64,000 nucleotides of DNA from Burkholderiales bacterium PBB3 (GTDB lineage Bacteria; Pseudomonadota; Gammaproteobacteria; Burkholderiales; Burkholderiaceae_C). The position numbers were made by a program, and so were the translations under genes. The stretch spans positions 1-64,000 of the forward strand of contig NKIK01000026.1 in NCBI GenBank assembly GCA_002256115.1. The letters are read 5' to 3'. This document shows, piece after piece, positions 54,043-63,445 of the stretch (positions are counted from its first letter, which is position 1; each line of letters begins with the position of its first letter). The notes under the pieces are model-generated. The model did not search any database. It saw only the letters and a program-made list of their open reading frames with translations, and was not told the origin of the DNA.

Positions 54043-57000
54043 ATGCGCCACATATTTCTTAGAACCTGCCTAGCAGGCGTCACCGCTTTGGCCTTGCAGG
54101 CCCAGGCGGCCCAAGTGGTCAGCGTGTCGCCCCAGGGCGAAGTGGCGCAGGTCCGCCAGATCGTCGTCAAGTTCGACGAGGCTGCCGTCAACTTTGGCGA
54201 CCCTAAAGCAGAGGCACCGGCCAGCTTGAGTTGCAGTGACGCACAGGTCAGCAAAGGCACGGGCCGCTGGATTAGCGATCGGGTGTGGGGCTATGACTTT
54301 GATGCCGACCTGCCCCCTGGCGTGCGCTGCACGCTGCAAATGAAGTCTGGGCTCAAAACACCCGCTGGCGCACTAATAACAAGCGGGAGCAGCTATCAAT
54401 TTAATAGTGGCGGGCCTTTTGTTCAGATGATTCAGCCCTACCAGGGCAACCGTATTGATGAGGAACAGTTCTTCACACTGCGGCTCAATGGCCCTGCCAC
54501 GCTGGCCAGCGTGCAGGCCAATGTCTGGTGCGCGGTAGAGGGCTTGGGGGAAAAGGTCGCTGTGCGCCTGCTAGAGGGCAAAGAGCGTTCGGGTTTGTTG
54601 GCCGCACAAGGACTGGAGCCCGCCGCCAAGGCCAGCCCGCTGTCCATCGTCACCCTGGCCTGCAACCGGCGGCTGAGCGCCAATGCCAAGGTCCAGTTGG
54701 TGTTTGGCAAGGGCGTGGTTACCCCGGCCATCGCGGGTACTGCGAGCGGTGTGGCCAATTCGGTTGAAAAGCGTTTTGCCTTTCAAGTGCGCGAGCCGTT
54801 TGCCGCCACCTTTAGCTGTGAGCGTGAAAACGCCCAGTCTGCCTGCCTGCCCATACGCCCTATGCGCTTGAGTTTCAATGCGCCGGTATCGGCCAAACTG
54901 CTGGCGGGCATACGCCTGGTGTCGGCCAAAGAAACCCTGAAACCCAGCCCCGACAAAAACAGCGATGCCGCGCAAGACGACGAGAACGTCCTCACCCAAG
55001 TCACTTTTTCGGGGGTGTTTACCGAAGACACGGCTTTTACGCTGGAACTGCCCAAAGGCTTCAAAGATGCATCCAACCGCAACCTGCAAAACGCCGACAG
55101 CTTCCCGCTGAAGGTCGCCACCGGGCCTATGCCGCCGCTTGCCAAATTTGCCGCCGCGCCATTTGGCATCGTCGAACGCTTTGCGGAGCCCAATGGGGTG
55201 GCCTTGCTACCCGTAACGCTGCGCAATGTGGAGGCGGCATTGTCAGTTCAGGGGCTGGGCAGCGACGGTAATTTTGGAAAAACGCCTGCTGGCAAGGTCA
55301 GTACGCTGAGCCCAGCCACGGACGCCGACATCATTGCGTGGTTTACCAAGGTGCGCGCCATGGACAACAACGCCATGCAGACCCGCACCGAGTCGCTACT
55401 CAGTGGCAAGCCCAACGTCAAAACCCTGGACTTACCCAAACCGGCCAACAACGACCCGCGCCCCTTTGAGGTGGTCGGTATTCCGCTGCCGCCGGGCTTT
55501 CATGTGGTGGAGATAGCGTCGCAAAAGTTGGGCAAGGCACTGCTGGACGACAAGCTGGGGCCACAGCGCACCATGTATGTACGCACCTCCGCGCTGGTGA
55601 CGAACTTGGGCGTGCACTTCAAGCTGGGCCGCGAAAACGCGTTGGCCTGGGTGACGACACTCGACAAAGGCACGCCCGTGGCCGGTGCCAGTGTGCGGGT
55701 GTCGGATTGCCGGGGCAAAGAAATCGCTACCGGCACCACCAACGCGCAAGGCATTGCCACACTCAACGGTATTGCACCTGAAGCGCCCACGTGCAACGCA
55801 CAAAACAACTATACGCAGGCGTATTTCATCAGCGCCCGCGCGGTGCAGCCTGCGGGGGAAGGGAGCGACGTGAAGGGCACTGTGCAAGACATGGCCTTTA
55901 CCTGGAGCGATTGGAACCGCGGCATCGAGTCCTGGCGTTTTAATTTGCCCACCAGCAACAGTGTTTTACCCGACGAAGTGGCTCACACCATTCTGGACCG
56001 CGCCCTGTTCCGAGCCGGTGAAACCGTGTCGATGAAACACCTGCTGCGCACGCAAACCAGCCAGGGCTTTGGCCTCAGCACCAAAGAACCCACGGAGCTA
56101 AGCATCACCCATGTGGGCAGCGGCCAGCAGTACACCCAGGCCCTGAGTTGGCGCAAAACCGCTACGGGTGGCGTCAGCGCCGTTAGCAGCTTTGCGATAC
56201 CGCCCGGTGCAAAACTGGGCGTGTACCAAATAGAGCTGCGCAGCGGACGCAATGACGGCAGTTTTTCTACCGGACAGTTTCGCGTTGAAGAGTTCCGCCT
56301 GCCGGTGCTGGAAGGCCGCGTAACGCCCGCAGAGAAAAAGGCGCTGGTGAATGTGGACAAGCTGCCGGTGGACGTGCAGATCAACTACGTCTCTGGCGGT
56401 GGGGCCACGAATCTACCCGTGCGGGTGTCCGCATTGGTGCGCAATAAAACCTTGAACTTTGATGACTTTTCAGAGTTCAGATTCACCGCTCCCCAGGGCA
56501 ACCGCCAGGCCTCTAGCGGTGAAGGTGAAGAAGCCCCCAGCGCCATCAGCGATGCACGCGTGATTGCCGACAAGCTGCCCATCACCCTGGACAAGAACGG
56601 CGCAGGCAAGGTCGCTATCGACAAAGTCCCCAAGAGTCGACAGCCACAAGACCTGTTGCTGGAAGCCACCTACTCCGACCCCAATGGCGAGGTGCAAACC
56701 ATCCGCAGCACGCAGACCTTGTGGCCAGCGGCTGTGGTGGCAGGTATCAAGACCGAAGGCTGGGTGTCTAGCAGCCAGAAGATCAAGTTCCAGGCCCTGG
56801 CGCTGGATCTGAGCGGCAAGCCGCAGGCTGGCGTGGCGCTGGAGGTGAAAGCCACCGCCCGCATCACCACCACCACGCGTAAGCGCATGGTGGGCGGCTT
56901 CTACACCTACGACAACAAAACCAGCACCAAGGAGCTCGGCAGCGTGTGCAGCGGCAAGAGCGATTCGCGCGGCCTGCTGCTCTGCGAAACCGCGCTGAAC

Positions 57001-60000
57001 GAAGCCGGTGAAGTGGAACTGGTGGTAACCGCCAAAGACACCGCCGGCAACAGCATCCAGGCGGCCAGCAGCGTGTATGTCACCAAGCAGGGTGAGCTGT
57101 GGTTTGGTGGCGAGAACACCGACCGCATTGACCTGCTGCCCGAGAAAAAGAGCTACCAACCCGGCGAGACCGCCAAGTTCCAGGTGCGTATGCCGTTCCG
57201 TTTTGCGACAGCACTGGTGTCTGTGGAACGCGAAGGCATTGTGCAAACCGAGGTGGTGCAGCTCAACGGACAAGACCCGACGATCAGCCTGAAGATTCAG
57301 GAAGGCTGGGGCCCCAATGTGTATGTGAGCGCGCTGGTGCTGCGCGGCCGCCTGCGCGAGGTGCCGTGGTACAGCTTCTTCACCTGGGGCTACAAGGCCC
57401 CGCGCGAGTGGTGGACCAGCTTCTGGTACGAGGGCCGCGAATACGTGGCCCCCACGGCCCTGGTGGACCTGAGCAAACCCGCCTTCCGTTTGGGTGTGGC
57501 CGAGATCCGCGTGGGCACCAAGGCGCATGAGCTGGCAGTGAGCGTGAAGGCCGACAAGGAAAGCTACGCCGTGCGCAGCCAGGCCAAGGTCACCATCACC
57601 GTGAAACTGCCCAACGGCCAGCCCGCGGCCAACGCCGAAGTGGCACTGGCCGCCGTGGACCAGGCCCTGCTGGAGCTGATGCCCAACAGCAGCTGGAATT
57701 TGCTGGATGCCATGCTGCAGCGCCGAAGCTGGGGCGTGGAAACATCGACCGCGCAGATGGAAATCATTGGTCGGCGCCACTATGGCCGCAAGGCCGTGGC
57801 GCCCGGCGGTGGCGGTGGCCACAGCGGTGCGCGTGAGCTGCTGGAGACCCTGCTGCTGTGGAACCCCAGCGTGAAGCTGGACGCCAACGGCCAAGCCGTG
57901 GTGACCGTGCCGCTGAACGATGCACTCACCACCTTCAAGATCGTGGCGGTGGCGGATGCCTTTACCGGCATGTTTGGCACGGGCTCTACGAGCATCCGCG
58001 CAACGCAAGACCTGCAGATCATCAGCGGCCTGCCGCCGCTGGTGCGCGAGGACGACCAGTACCGCGCGCAACTGACCCTGCGCAACACCACCAAACAGGC
58101 CATGAAGGTGTTGGTGACGCCGCGTGCCACGCTGCTGGAGCTGCCACCGCAAACGGTGGACATTCCCGCCGGCGATGCGCGTGAGGTAGCCTGGAACGTG
58201 ACCGCACCGGCGCAGCTTGCGCTGTCGCGCAACGAAGCCATCCTGTGGGAGATCGAAGCCAAGGACACCATCAGCGGCGCACGCGACGCGCTGAAGGCAC
58301 GCCAACGCATCATTCCTGCCGTGCCGCTCACCGTGCAGCAGGCAACTTTGGTTCAAGTGGATGGACCGTTCACCTTGGACGTGAATGCCCCAGCGGACGC
58401 CCTGCCCGGCCGCGGCGGCCTCAAGATTGCTCTGCAGCCCAAGCTGGCCGAAGGCCTGCCCGGCGTGCGGGACTGGTTTGCGCTCTACCCCTTTGCCTGC
58501 CTGGAACAAAAGACCAGCAAGAGCGTGGGCCTACGCGACGGCAAGCTATGGCAAAGCGTGGCCGCGCAAATCCCGAGCTACCTGGACAGTGATGGCCTGG
58601 CCAACTACTTCCCGCCGCGCGATGGCGAGGCCAACCGTGGCAGCGACACGCTGACCGCCTACCTGCTGGCCGCGACACATGAAGCGTCCACCATCACCCC
58701 CGCGTTTGCACTGAGCGACGAAATTCGCGCGCCCATGGAGCGTGGCCTGATCGCCTTTGTGGAAGGCCGCATCCAGCGCGAGTTCTGGAGCCCCCGCAAG
58801 GACCTGGACATGCGCAAGCTGGCTGCCATCGAAGCGCTATCGCGCTACGGCAAGGCCCAGGGCCGCATGGTCAACAGCATCACCATTGCGCCCAACCAGT
58901 GGCCCACACACGCGGTGATCGATTGGCTCAACATCCTCAAGCGCGTGAACGACGTGCCCGAGCGCGACAAGCGCATTGCGGAGGCCAACCAGATCCTGCG
59001 CAGCCGCATCAGCTACCAGGGCACCAAGATGATCTTCAGCAGCGAGAAGGACGACTACTGGTGGTGGCTGATGCAAAACGGCGACGTGAACACCGCGCGC
59101 CTGATCCTCAGCGTGCTGGACGACCCGGCCTGGAAGGACGACATGGGCCGCCTGGCCAATGGCTTCATCAGCCGCCAGCAAAACGGCGCCTGGCACACCA
59201 CCACGGCCAACTTGTGGGGTGGCCTTGCCCTGGAGAAATTCAGCGCCAAGTTTGAAGCCGTGCCTGTCGCCGGCACCACCAAGGCATCCATGAAGAGCTT
59301 GGAAAACGCCGCTGGCGGCGTGGGCACCGCCAGCGTGGACTGGAGCAAGGTGGAGCGCATCAAGACGACGGATGCATCCGGCGCGGCGCACCAGACCACC
59401 ATGTTTGGCGCGCCAGCATCGCCAGGCAATCTGAGGAACAACACCATGTTCTTGCCCTGGGGTAAAGCTGGCGAGAAAGGGGCCATTAAGGACACGCTGA
59501 ACGTGACTCACCAGGGCGCGGGCAAGCCCTGGCTCACGCTGCAATCGGTAGCGGCAGTGCAATTGAAAGCGCCCTTCTTTGCCGGCTACCAGATCAAGAA
59601 GACGATGACGCCCGTGGAGCAGGCCAACAAGAGCCTGCCCGCCGGCAGCTACACGCGCGGAGACGTGCTGCGCATCAGCATCGAGGTGAACGCCAGCGCC
59701 GACATGACCTGGGTCGCCATCACCGACCCCGTGCCCGGCGGTGCCACCATTTTGGGCAGTGGCCTGGGCCGCGACAGCGAGATTGCTACGCAGGGTGAGA
59801 AGAATGAAGGCTACGGCTGGGCCGCATTTGAAGAACGCAGCTTCGAATCATTCCGCAGCTACTACGAGTACCTGCCCAAAGGCGTGGTGAAGATGGAATA
59901 CACCATCCGCCTCAACAACGTCGGCGAATTCTCGCTGCCACCTTCACGCGTGGAAGCGATGTATGCGCCGGAGATGTTTGGGGAGGCGCCGAATGTGAAG

Positions 60001-60024
60001 GTTAGGGTGGAGGCGGCGAGGTGA
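54043..60024 (+). CDS. Bacterial alpha-2-macroglobulin with thioester site
   Basis: A 1993-residue exported protease inhibitor. Signal peptide about 1-23 (LQAQAAQV), cleaved by signal peptidase I: there is no lipobox, unlike E. coli YfhM. A row of macroglobulin domains follows, then the A2M segment (LLWNPSVKLDANGQAVVTVPL, near residue 1275), the thioester motif Cys1486-Leu-Glu-Gln1489 (ACLEQK), the alpha-helical thioester domain, and the receptor-binding-like C-terminus (VKMEYTIRLNNVGEFSLPP). It would trap proteases in the periplasm by covalent bonding. The usual partner pbpC is not in the window. Residues about 114-123 (SGSSYQFNSG) come from a repeat copy. The start is ATG 54043; a frame back to 53845 lacks a signal peptide. 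Confidence 0.94.
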   Translation: MRHIFLRTCLAGVTALALQAQAAQVVSVSPQGEVAQVRQIVVKFDEAAVNFGDPKAEAPASLSCSDAQVSKGTGRWISDRVWGYDFDADLPPGVRCTLQMKSGLKTPAGALITSGSSYQFNSGGPFVQMIQPYQGNRIDEEQFFTLRLNGPATLASVQANVWCAVEGLGEKVAVRLLEGKERSGLLAAQGLEPAAKASPLSIVTLACNRRLSANAKVQLVFGKGVVTPAIAGTASGVANSVEKRFAFQVREPFAATFSCERENAQSACLPIRPMRLSFNAPVSAKLLAGIRLVSAKETLKPSPDKNSDAAQDDENVLTQVTFSGVFTEDTAFTLELPKGFKDASNRNLQNADSFPLKVATGPMPPLAKFAAAPFGIVERFAEPNGVALLPVTLRNVEAALSVQGLGSDGNFGKTPAGKVSTLSPATDADIIAWFTKVRAMDNNAMQTRTESLLSGKPNVKTLDLPKPANNDPRPFEVVGIPLPPGFHVVEIASQKLGKALLDDKLGPQRTMYVRTSALVTNLGVHFKLGRENALAWVTTLDKGTPVAGASVRVSDCRGKEIATGTTNAQGIATLNGIAPEAPTCNAQNNYTQAYFISARAVQPAGEGSDVKGTVQDMAFTWSDWNRGIESWRFNLPTSNSVLPDEVAHTILDRALFRAGETVSMKHLLRTQTSQGFGLSTKEPTELSITHVGSGQQYTQALSWRKTATGGVSAVSSFAIPPGAKLGVYQIELRSGRNDGSFSTGQFRVEEFRLPVLEGRVTPAEKKALVNVDKLPVDVQINYVSGGGATNLPVRVSALVRNKTLNFDDFSEFRFTAPQGNRQASSGEGEEAPSAISDARVIADKLPITLDKNGAGKVAIDKVPKSRQPQDLLLEATYSDPNGEVQTIRSTQTLWPAAVVAGIKTEGWVSSSQKIKFQALALDLSGKPQAGVALEVKATARITTTTRKRMVGGFYTYDNKTSTKELGSVCSGKSDSRGLLLCETALNEAGEVELVVTAKDTAGNSIQAASSVYVTKQGELWFGGENTDRIDLLPEKKSYQPGETAKFQVRMPFRFATALVSVEREGIVQTEVVQLNGQDPTISLKIQEGWGPNVYVSALVLRGRLREVPWYSFFTWGYKAPREWWTSFWYEGREYVAPTALVDLSKPAFRLGVAEIRVGTKAHELAVSVKADKESYAVRSQAKVTITVKLPNGQPAANAEVALAAVDQALLELMPNSSWNLLDAMLQRRSWGVETSTAQMEIIGRRHYGRKAVAPGGGGGHSGARELLETLLLWNPSVKLDANGQAVVTVPLNDALTTFKIVAVADAFTGMFGTGSTSIRATQDLQIISGLPPLVREDDQYRAQLTLRNTTKQAMKVLVTPRATLLELPPQTVDIPAGDAREVAWNVTAPAQLALSRNEAILWEIEAKDTISGARDALKARQRIIPAVPLTVQQATLVQVDGPFTLDVNAPADALPGRGGLKIALQPKLAEGLPGVRDWFALYPFACLEQKTSKSVGLRDGKLWQSVAAQIPSYLDSDGLANYFPPRDGEANRGSDTLTAYLLAATHEASTITPAFALSDEIRAPMERGLIAFVEGRIQREFWSPRKDLDMRKLAAIEALSRYGKAQGRMVNSITIAPNQWPTHAVIDWLNILKRVNDVPERDKRIAEANQILRSRISYQGTKMIFSSEKDDYWWWLMQNGDVNTARLILSVLDDPAWKDDMGRLANGFISRQQNGAWHTTTANLWGGLALEKFSAKFEAVPVAGTTKASMKSLENAAGGVGTASVDWSKVERIKTTDASGAAHQTTMFGAPASPGNLRNNTMFLPWGKAGEKGAIKDTLNVTHQGAGKPWLTLQSVAAVQLKAPFFAGYQIKKTMTPVEQANKSLPAGSYTRGDVLRISIEVNASADMTWVAITDPVPGGATILGSGLGRDSEIATQGEKNEGYGWAAFEERSFESFRSYYEYLPKGVVKMEYTIRLNNVGEFSLPPSRVEAMYAPEMFGEAPNVKVRVEAAR
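54382..54410 (+). repeat. GCGGGAGCAGCTAT-type repeat, copy f (inside the macroglobulin)
   Basis: AGCGGGAGCAGCTATCAATT, TAATAGTGG, in frame within the macroglobulin N-terminal domain, where it encodes SGSSYQFNSG. The frame differs from copies c and d. Confidence 0.6.
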
Positions 60025-60115
60025 CTGCGGGCTGGGGCGATCGGACTTCTAAGCCCACATCGACCAATCAGCGTGGGCTATCAATATTGGTAGTAGGAGC
60101 GCAGAACGTAAAACA

Positions 60116-60131
60116 CTGTATAAAATAACAG
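60116..60131 (+). promoter_or_regulatory. LexA-box-like palindrome over the restriction operon start
   Basis: CTGTATAAAATAACAG fits the CTGT-N8-ACAG pattern of the gamma/betaproteobacterial SOS operator, with an AT-rich centre. It ends one base before ATG 60133. TATAAAAT inside it could be the -10 element; transcription would then begin at or next to the ATG, giving a leaderless mRNA. No clear -35 or ribosome-binding site is seen. Confidence 0.45.
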
Positions 60132-60132
60132 A

Positions 60133-61215
60133 ATGCCTACCTCCCCTGCACCGTCATTGTTTGGAATTGCTCGCAGCAACAGGAATTTTGCTGATCCCTA
60201 CTACTGGGGTAAGAATCAGTTCAACTCTGCCTTCCCTGTGGCACTGGCTTGCTACATGCGCTCCAAGGAATTGCCGCTGGTGTATGTGAAATTCAAAGAT
60301 ACCAGCCACACCGAAGTGGGCGAACTCGCAGTTAGTGAACTCTTTGGCAGTGAGTTGCCCAACGAACAGCTTCACTTTGCCTTTGAAGCTCGGTTTGATC
60401 ACTTCCGATCATTTGTCCATGATGAGCTGCCTGCAATTGACCTGGTTGTAGGTACTGGTGATCCGGTTCAGCAATTGCGTCCTATTGAAGTCAAGCTGAC
60501 CACTTTGCCGGACAACACCACTGAAAGTCTCTCGGAGGACAAGTACGGTGCTGAGTTGGTGATTCGATCTGCGACTACACGCTACATGGCGCTGTCAATG
60601 GCCCAGGCTGTCGAACCCTATAAAGCAAGAGTTCAGCAGATTTTTGATCCGGTTTTTGCCAAAGTGCGGAACTTTGACTCAAAAGTGGAGATGGCGAAAG
60701 TTGTGCCCTTGGCGGTCGCAGCATTGGAGCTATTTTTGACGGAGTTCAAGCACTTGCAAACTCCGCTTTTGATGCAACCCATTTGGAAAACAGTAGGCAA
60801 ATCTCCCGTTTTAGCCAACAACTGCCTAGATGTTTTCGTGTGGAGCGACTTTGCATTGACGCATCTGTTCTTGGAGTCCGCCCGCAATCCACGCGACGCT
60901 CTTGCGATCTCTCGGTATGCGCGTGCTGCTTTGCGTTTGTCACGTTTTCTTTATGAGCGCTCAAAATCCAACAAGGTATTTCAAGCACCCATTTACGATG
61001 GCATGACGTTTGACAACCAGAACGACAAAGAATTTTCCATAGCAGGAAGTCGCTCGCGGGAGCTAATGGCGTGCCCACGGTTGACTAGGCCAGCGATCTC
61101 AAAGGATGAGATTAAAAACATCATCTTGGGCGGTGGGCAGAAGCACCTGAGCCCTGAGCGGCGCTTCGATGCCATCTTGTACTTTTCAACTGATTTGTTC
61201 GGAGGTACCACGTGA
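60133..61215 (+). CDS. HindVP-like type II restriction endonuclease
   Basis: A 360-residue protein matching the HindVP family of restriction enzymes (members cut GRCGYC). The candidate PD-(D/E)xK site is Asp103 (AIDLVVGTGD) with Glu119 and Lys121 in PIEVKLTTL. It precedes the methyltransferase and overlaps it by four bases (GTGA). Base composition is clearly lower in G+C than the flanking genes, suggesting transfer. No ribosome-binding site is visible before ATG 60133; the next Met is residue 42. Recognition sequence cannot be read from the protein. Confidence 0.85.
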   Translation: MPTSPAPSLFGIARSNRNFADPYYWGKNQFNSAFPVALACYMRSKELPLVYVKFKDTSHTEVGELAVSELFGSELPNEQLHFAFEARFDHFRSFVHDELPAIDLVVGTGDPVQQLRPIEVKLTTLPDNTTESLSEDKYGAELVIRSATTRYMALSMAQAVEPYKARVQQIFDPVFAKVRNFDSKVEMAKVVPLAVAALELFLTEFKHLQTPLLMQPIWKTVGKSPVLANNCLDVFVWSDFALTHLFLESARNPRDALAISRYARAALRLSRFLYERSKSNKVFQAPIYDGMTFDNQNDKEFSIAGSRSRELMACPRLTRPAISKDEIKNIILGGGQKHLSPERRFDAILYFSTDLFGGTT

Positions 61216-62183
61216 CCTTAAAGACTATTGACTTTTTTGCCGGTGGGGGGGGGCTCAGCTTGGGCTTTCAGCAAGCAGGCTTCAACGTTGTCTGTGCCGT
61301 GGAAAACTGGCAGCCCGCGCTTGATGTATATCGCGCAAACTTTCCTGGTCACGAAGCGGTTTCCTTGGATTTGTCCAACGAATACGAGACTCTCCAATTG
61401 CTGGACAGCTATCGACCAGACCTCATCATTGGCGGCCCGCCATGCCAAGATTTTTCAAGCGCGGGCAAACGTGATGAGGGTGGTGGTCGGGCCAGCCTGA
61501 CGATCAACTATGCCAATGTGATTTCTCAGTACCGCCCGTCATTCTTTCTGATGGAAAACGTAGCTAGAGCGGCCACTTCCAACGCATTCAAAGCTGCTTT
61601 GGACATTTTCAAACGTGCTGGCTATGGCCTCACCATTCAGCTCCTCAATGCGGCACATTGCGGTGCACCACAATCACGCAAGCGGCTCATAGTGCTCGGT
61701 CAGCTAAACGGGAAAGATGGTTTTTTGGATCACGCATTGACGAGCGGCCTGAGTGATCAGCCGATGACTTTGCGGCAGTACTTTCGCAACAAACTCCCCT
61801 TTGAGCACTACTATCGCCACCCGCGATCCTATGCACGGCGGGCCGTTTTTAGTATCGACGAGCCGAGTCCGACCATTCGAGGCGTGAATCGTCCCATTCC
61901 AAAAGGGTATCCAGGACACGCGGGTGACCCCGTGCCAGTCGGCGAGGGTATCCGTTCTTTAACAACACAAGAACGGGCACTGATTCAAACATTCCCTGCA
62001 AAGTTCAAGTTGCCTGGCTCCAAGTCCGATGTGGAGCAAGTAATCGGCAATGCAGTGCCGGTCAAGCTCGCTGAATACGTGGCCAAAGCATTGGCGCACT
62101 ATCTGACCCAATGCGAAGACGCGCAAACCCTGCCAATGAACGGTCAGTTGTTTGAACCAAGGCGAGTTCTACGGGCCGCTTGA
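61212..62183 (+). CDS. DNA (cytosine-5)-methyltransferase, G-tract in motif I
   Basis: C5-cytosine methyltransferase that protects the host DNA. Motif I FAGGGGLSLGF (residues 9-19), motif IV GGPPCQDFS with nucleophile Cys78, motif VI ENV, motif VIII QSRKRL, and motif X IGNAVPVKLAEYVA are present in 323 residues. It begins with GTG overlapping the endonuclease stop. Codons 12-14 of motif I form a run of nine G (61245-61253). Slippage by one base would shift the frame at codon 14 and abolish the enzyme. This would be dangerous to the cell while the endonuclease is still made. Confidence 0.93.
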   Translation: MTLKTIDFFAGGGGLSLGFQQAGFNVVCAVENWQPALDVYRANFPGHEAVSLDLSNEYETLQLLDSYRPDLIIGGPPCQDFSSAGKRDEGGGRASLTINYANVISQYRPSFFLMENVARAATSNAFKAALDIFKRAGYGLTIQLLNAAHCGAPQSRKRLIVLGQLNGKDGFLDHALTSGLSDQPMTLRQYFRNKLPFEHYYRHPRSYARRAVFSIDEPSPTIRGVNRPIPKGYPGHAGDPVPVGEGIRSLTTQERALIQTFPAKFKLPGSKSDVEQVIGNAVPVKLAEYVAKALAHYLTQCEDAQTLPMNGQLFEPRRVLRAA

Positions 62184-62195
62184 TTGCAATGGTTT

Positions 62196-62222
62196 TGTAC
62201 CAGATCGGCTTCTGATCGGTAC
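62196..62222 (+). terminator. Possible terminator after the methyltransferase
   Basis: GTACC-A-GATC, loop, GATC-GGTAC followed by TTGATTCTTTCTTG. The stem is imperfect and the tail only moderately T-rich. It lies in a 94-base AT-rich gap between convergent genes. Confidence 0.4.
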
Positions 62223-62277
62223 TTGATTCTTTCTTGTACAGACCATTCGTTTTTCATTTTTTTGGCTTATCAAGTCA

Positions 62278-62718
62278 CTACGCCTGCAACACCACCTCAC
62301 TAAATCGCAGGTGGTGCAAGCTCTCCCGCAGAATCACCATCGCCGCATAAAACTCCGGCGACGTAGGCAAGGCTTCCTGACCCATGGGGCGGCCCTCGCT
62401 CACCATGGCGATGCGGTTGAAGAGGTCTTCCACTTCATCCAAGCGCCAGCGCAGGGTTGCATCCGGCGCAGCACCCATACCTTGCAGAATCAACGCAGCA
62501 CCGTCCCCGCGCAGAAGCAACTGTTCTGTGCGCTCCAGCTTGGCTGCCAAGGGCATCACCTTGTCTTCGGTCTGCTCGATGGCGTGTTCGATGTCCAGTG
62601 GAGTGGGCGGCGTGTGGTGCATCCATTGGCGCGCCAGGCTTGCGTAGCCCAAGGCAAGGGGGTGATGGTTCACGAGGCTACTTTCAGCACCCAGGTGAAG
62701 CGTTACTTGTGCGGCCAT
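62278..62718 (-). CDS. Unrecognised helical protein
   Basis: A 146-residue protein with amphipathic helices (EHAIEQTEDKVMPLAAKLERTEQLLLR; LRWRLDEVEDLFNRIAMVSEG). There is no signal peptide or membrane segment. Codon use fits the host chromosome, unlike the adjacent methyltransferase gene. I do not recognise the family. It is convergent with the methyltransferase gene. ATG 62716-62718. Confidence 0.65.
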   Translation of the reverse strand: MAAQVTLHLGAESSLVNHHPLALGYASLARQWMHHTPPTPLDIEHAIEQTEDKVMPLAAKLERTEQLLLRGDGAALILQGMGAAPDATLRWRLDEVEDLFNRIAMVSEGRPMGQEALPTSPEFYAAMVILRESLHHLRFSEVVLQA

Positions 62719-62867
62719 ATTGCGTCCTATGTGAGTGGCTATGCTACCGCACAGGTACGAACGATACTATGGTGGCTGTTTTTGTCCTCAAATTGGCATT
62801 GATACGCCTTACGCGCAATATCCGTATGGGCTACAGTAGATTCATTACATTTCAATAGTGTCCTCAA

Positions 62868-63434
62868 ATGTCCTCATCTGCCAAACCCAAAGCCGCCCTC
62901 ATCATCATCGATGTGCAAGAATCCTTCGCCCAAATGCCCTTCTGGTCGCAGGGCATCCATGCGCCGTTTCAGCAGGCGCTGCTGAAGCTGGATGCGGGCG
63001 CCCGCGCAGCGGGTGTGCCGGTAGTGCACATCTATCACGTGGGGCGTGCAGGACCGTTCTTGCCTGAGTCCGGCTTTGTCAAACCCTTGCCGTGGTTGCC
63101 TGGTGACCCCACTGTACGTTTTGACAAACACACGCACAACGCGTTCACCGACACCGGCCTGGACCTGTGGCTGCGCCGCCAGGGCGTCACCAAGCTCATC
63201 ATCAGCGGCATCCGCACTGAGCAGTGCTGCGAGACCACCGCCCGCGTGGGCGCAGACCTGGGCTATGACGTGGACTTTGTGTCCGAAGCCACGCTGACCT
63301 TTCCCATGACACACGCTGGCAGTGGCCGCACCTTCAGCGCCGAAGAGATCACCACGCGCACCGAGCTGGTGTTGGCGGACCGCTTTGCGCGCATCGTGGA
63401 TGTGGATACTTGCCTGGCCGATCTGGCCGCATAA
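62868..63434 (+). CDS. Isochorismatase-family cysteine hydrolase
   Basis: A 188-residue hydrolase of the isochorismatase/nicotinamidase fold. The triad is visible: Asp15 (IIIDVQESF), Lys87 (FDKHTHNAF) and Cys120 (GIRTEQCCETTAR). The substrate is not predictable; most family members hydrolyse amides or vinyl ethers. It starts a plus-strand run with the DUF1272 and EamA genes, 11 bases before the first. Confidence 0.9.
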   Translation: MSSSAKPKAALIIIDVQESFAQMPFWSQGIHAPFQQALLKLDAGARAAGVPVVHIYHVGRAGPFLPESGFVKPLPWLPGDPTVRFDKHTHNAFTDTGLDLWLRRQGVTKLIISGIRTEQCCETTARVGADLGYDVDFVSEATLTFPMTHAGSGRTFSAEEITTRTELVLADRFARIVDVDTCLADLAA

Positions 63435-63445
63435 AAGGAATTGCC

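Noticed and set aside
56470..58509. 679-codon open frame antisense to the macroglobulin gene
   Set aside because: Shadow of a real gene with clear domains on the plus strand; composition rich in His, Gln and Arg is typical of antisense frames.
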